Position numbers and translations under genes: made by a program. This document shows positions 62,365 to 64,000 of a stretch of 64,000 bases of DNA, piece by piece (within the stretch, counting starts at the first letter, position 1; each line of letters opens with the position of its first letter). The stretch is from Saprospiraceae bacterium (lineage in GTDB: Bacteria > Bacteroidota > Bacteroidia > Chitinophagales > Saprospiraceae): NCBI GenBank assembly GCA_028282725.1, contig JANQHF010000080.1, positions 22,462 to 86,461 of the forward strand, given 5' to 3'. The notes under the pieces were generated by a model that made no database searches, had not been told where the DNA came from, and saw only the letters and a program-made list of their open reading frames with translations.

Positions 62365-63783
62365 TTGAAATCAAATTCACTCTTCCTGCATTACCTGGTC
62401 ACGGTGCTGATGATCGTCGGCGGTATAGTCATCTATGATCAGTTCTTCAACGAAGTTGAAATTATCGACCGGCAGAATTCCTCTATAAAAAATGTAAGTT
62501 TTGCAGAACCCGAACGCAAATTTGAGTTTTTCAGATCCGTAGCCCCCACTGATTTCATAGAGTCCGCGGCACGGGCAAAATCCGCCGTCGTATATATCAC
62601 CGCCTATGAAAAGGTAAATAACTCGTTGTATAAGGATGCATACAAACGTGAAAAAGGATCAGGGGTAATCATATCAGAAAGTGGTGATATCGTAACGAAC
62701 CATCATGTAATAGCCAATGCTGACTACATAGAGATCACCCTTGAGGACAAAAGAGAATTTTTGGCCGAAGTGATTGGAATCGATGAATCAACGGACCTGG
62801 CACTTCTGAAAATAGAAGCTACCAACCTACCTAATCTCATTTTTGCTAATTCTGACTCTCTTCAGGTAGGAGAATGGATCCTGGCTATTGGAAATCCATT
62901 CGGATTGCAATCCACCGTGACCGCAGGTATTGTCAGTGCCAAGGCTCGGAGCATTGATGTGCTTGACAACAAGGATATTGAATCATTCATTCAGTCAGAT
63001 GCCGTGATCAACCCGGGCAGCAGTGGAGGAGCATTGGTCAATACTTCGGGATTACTCATGGGTATATGCACGGCGATTATTTCAAAAAGTGGAAATTATG
63101 AGGGGCTGTCCTTTGCCATTCCCAGCAATCTCGCCAGAAAGGTCATCATTGATTTGAAAGAATTTGGAGCTGTTCAACGCGCCAAAATCGGAATCAGTAT
63201 TACCGATGTAGACGCACGTCTTGCTGACCAGGTCAATCTTCCATTTATCAGGGGAGTTTATATCAATTCCATCAACCTGAATAGTGCAGCAGCCGTTGCA
63301 GGTCTGAAGAAAAAAGATGTAATCACTGCTATCGAGCGTAAGCCCATTAATTCTACTTCCATTTTCTACGAGGAGATCAACAACTACAGACCCGGAGACC
63401 AGATCCAGGTGGATTTCTTTCGCAGAGGTAGAAGATATACGGCAAAAGTCATATTGCGGAATTATCTCAATACGACAGATTACATCACTGTCCGCAATGA
63501 TAAAATATTGAGAGACATCGGCATTGAAATCAGAGATCTGAATTCGAAAGAGAAAGATCGCCTGGGCACCGTGGGTGTTATGATAATCAGCGTATCTAAA
63601 GGCAGCGCCATTGATAAAACCAATATGGAACCAGGATATGTTGTTGAATACTTCAATGACATTCGCATCTCCAATACCCAGGATTTTATGTCCCTTTTAA
63701 AGAATTCAACCGGAGAAATTACCTTCAGAGGTTTCTATGAAAGATATCCGGGTGTACATCCTTATACCTTCAATTTACAATAG
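62365..63783 (+). CDS. HtrA/Deg family periplasmic serine protease
   Basis: A 472-residue protease. The N-terminal helix (about residues 8-24) anchors or exports it. The trypsin-like domain has the triad H114 (TNHHV), D144 (STDLALLKI) and S220 in NPGSSGGAL. Two PDZ domains follow (about 265-370 and 375-472). It degrades misfolded envelope proteins. The TTG start at 62365 is preferred because the next ATG would remove half of the membrane helix. Confidence 0.93.
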   Translation: MKSNSLFLHYLVTVLMIVGGIVIYDQFFNEVEIIDRQNSSIKNVSFAEPERKFEFFRSVAPTDFIESAARAKSAVVYITAYEKVNNSLYKDAYKREKGSGVIISESGDIVTNHHVIANADYIEITLEDKREFLAEVIGIDESTDLALLKIEATNLPNLIFANSDSLQVGEWILAIGNPFGLQSTVTAGIVSAKARSIDVLDNKDIESFIQSDAVINPGSSGGALVNTSGLLMGICTAIISKSGNYEGLSFAIPSNLARKVIIDLKEFGAVQRAKIGISITDVDARLADQVNLPFIRGVYINSINLNSAAAVAGLKKKDVITAIERKPINSTSIFYEEINNYRPGDQIQVDFFRRGRRYTAKVILRNYLNTTDYITVRNDKILRDIGIEIRDLNSKEKDRLGTVGVMIISVSKGSAIDKTNMEPGYVVEYFNDIRISNTQDFMSLLKNSTGEITFRGFYERYPGVHPYTFNLQ

Positions 63784-64000
63784 TTGATAGTCAATGGTTG
63801 TTCTTTGCCGAGGAGGTACATTCAGAATATTTGTCCCATAAACAAATAATCAATTCTACATTTAAACAAAATCGACCCCATCGGGGTCTGATATTGTTAG
63901 CCCAGGGTGAGTGCAAAGCGCGTAACCCTGGGTGTAATGGAAAGACCAAGACCAGTTTTGGCGCACATTCTTGAAATCAAGAATTGTGACAAAACATTAT
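63784..64000. other. 217-base right-edge region without a gene
   Basis: No gene seen. It holds the hairpin element described separately and a further dyad TTCTTG-AAAT-CAAGAA at 63968-63983. The next gene, if any, lies beyond the window. Confidence 0.5.
63866..63940. repeat. Interspersed-repeat-like hairpin element
   Basis: Two tight hairpins in tandem: GACCCC-ATC-GGGGTC (63874-63888) and CCCAGGGT...ACCCTGGG (63901-63908 and 63925-63932). This combination of short GC-rich palindromes in an otherwise non-coding end region resembles mobile repeats (REP/RAYT-type) seen in several Bacteroidota. Only one copy is in the window. Confidence 0.5.

Noticed and set aside
1..64000. tRNA, rRNA, prophage and insertion-sequence genes
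   Set aside because: No cloverleaf-type sequence, ribosomal RNA stretch, transposase, integrase or phage structural gene was recognised.

Overview
The window is a stretch of bacterial chromosome from a member of the Bacteroidota, most likely Saprospiria-like (Saprospiraceae/Lewinellaceae; the class is inferred, not proven). The signs are two large surface proteins ending in the gliding-motility/type IX secretion type B C-terminal domain, a short 289-residue primary sigma factor, S16 with a long acidic tail, DUF4296 and DUF1573 lipoproteins, a TonB receptor with a carboxypeptidase-regulatory-like N-terminus, and promoters of the form TTG-N21/22-TAnnTTTG. No rRNA, tRNA, CRISPR array, prophage or intact insertion sequence was seen. 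No gene-free stretch exceeds 300 bases.

Layout. 1-5 kb: an M23 peptidase (cut by the window edge), a PhoR/PhoB-like two-component pair, a DUF4296 lipoprotein, a SixA-like phosphatase and a SWIM zinc-finger protein. 5-12 kb: a beta-phosphoglucomutase plus GH65 phosphorylase pair for maltose-type disaccharides, then a SprB-repeat T9SS surface protein. 12-17.5 kb: aspartate kinase divergent from an ACT-domain protein with a dyad between them, a NUDIX hydrolase divergent from pyrE, an M42 aminopeptidase and a UbiA-like membrane protein. 17.4-26.4 kb: a co-directional block with an outer-membrane-like protein, a DUF3179 lipoprotein, two sulfatases, a PhoD-like metallophosphatase, a zinc alcohol dehydrogenase and an esterase, ending in an 18-bp minisatellite. 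26.6-36.3 kb: an MDR oxidoreductase, mazG, a small cysteine membrane protein, a PIG-L deacetylase, a 31-residue membrane miniprotein with an SSS symporter, a Gfo/Idh/MocA oxidoreductase, aroK, yajC and a DUF1573 lipoprotein. 36.4-45.1 kb: PolX with a degenerate polymerase site, a MORN-type lipoprotein, a three-gene run (helicase-like protein without a Walker A motif, PD-(D/E)XK protein, TerB-like protein), and an rpe-TonB receptor operon. 45.3-46.4 kb: a GNAT/XRE toxin-antitoxin-like module with two matched dyads upstream. 46.4-64 kb: an MBL hydrolase, a coiled-coil protein, a CoA-binding protein, an RluD-like synthase, a trans-sulfuration enzyme, a nucleoside MFS permease, an unknown 461-residue protein, rpsP, a lipocalin-like lipoprotein, rplS, a PKD/T9SS protein, a Sua5-like enzyme, an S41 protease, an Lrp regulator, the primary sigma factor, a START-like protein, an HtrA protease and an interspersed-repeat-like element at the right edge.

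The most promising unexplained items are the helicase-like/nuclease/TerB-like run at 38.8-42.0 kb, the GNAT/XRE module with paired operators at 45.3-46.35 kb, the overlooked 31-residue membrane protein before the symporter, the dyad between aspartate kinase and the ACT-domain protein, and the 18-bp minisatellite at 26.5 kb. Family assignments come from reading motifs without database searches, so weak homologies are marked as inference.
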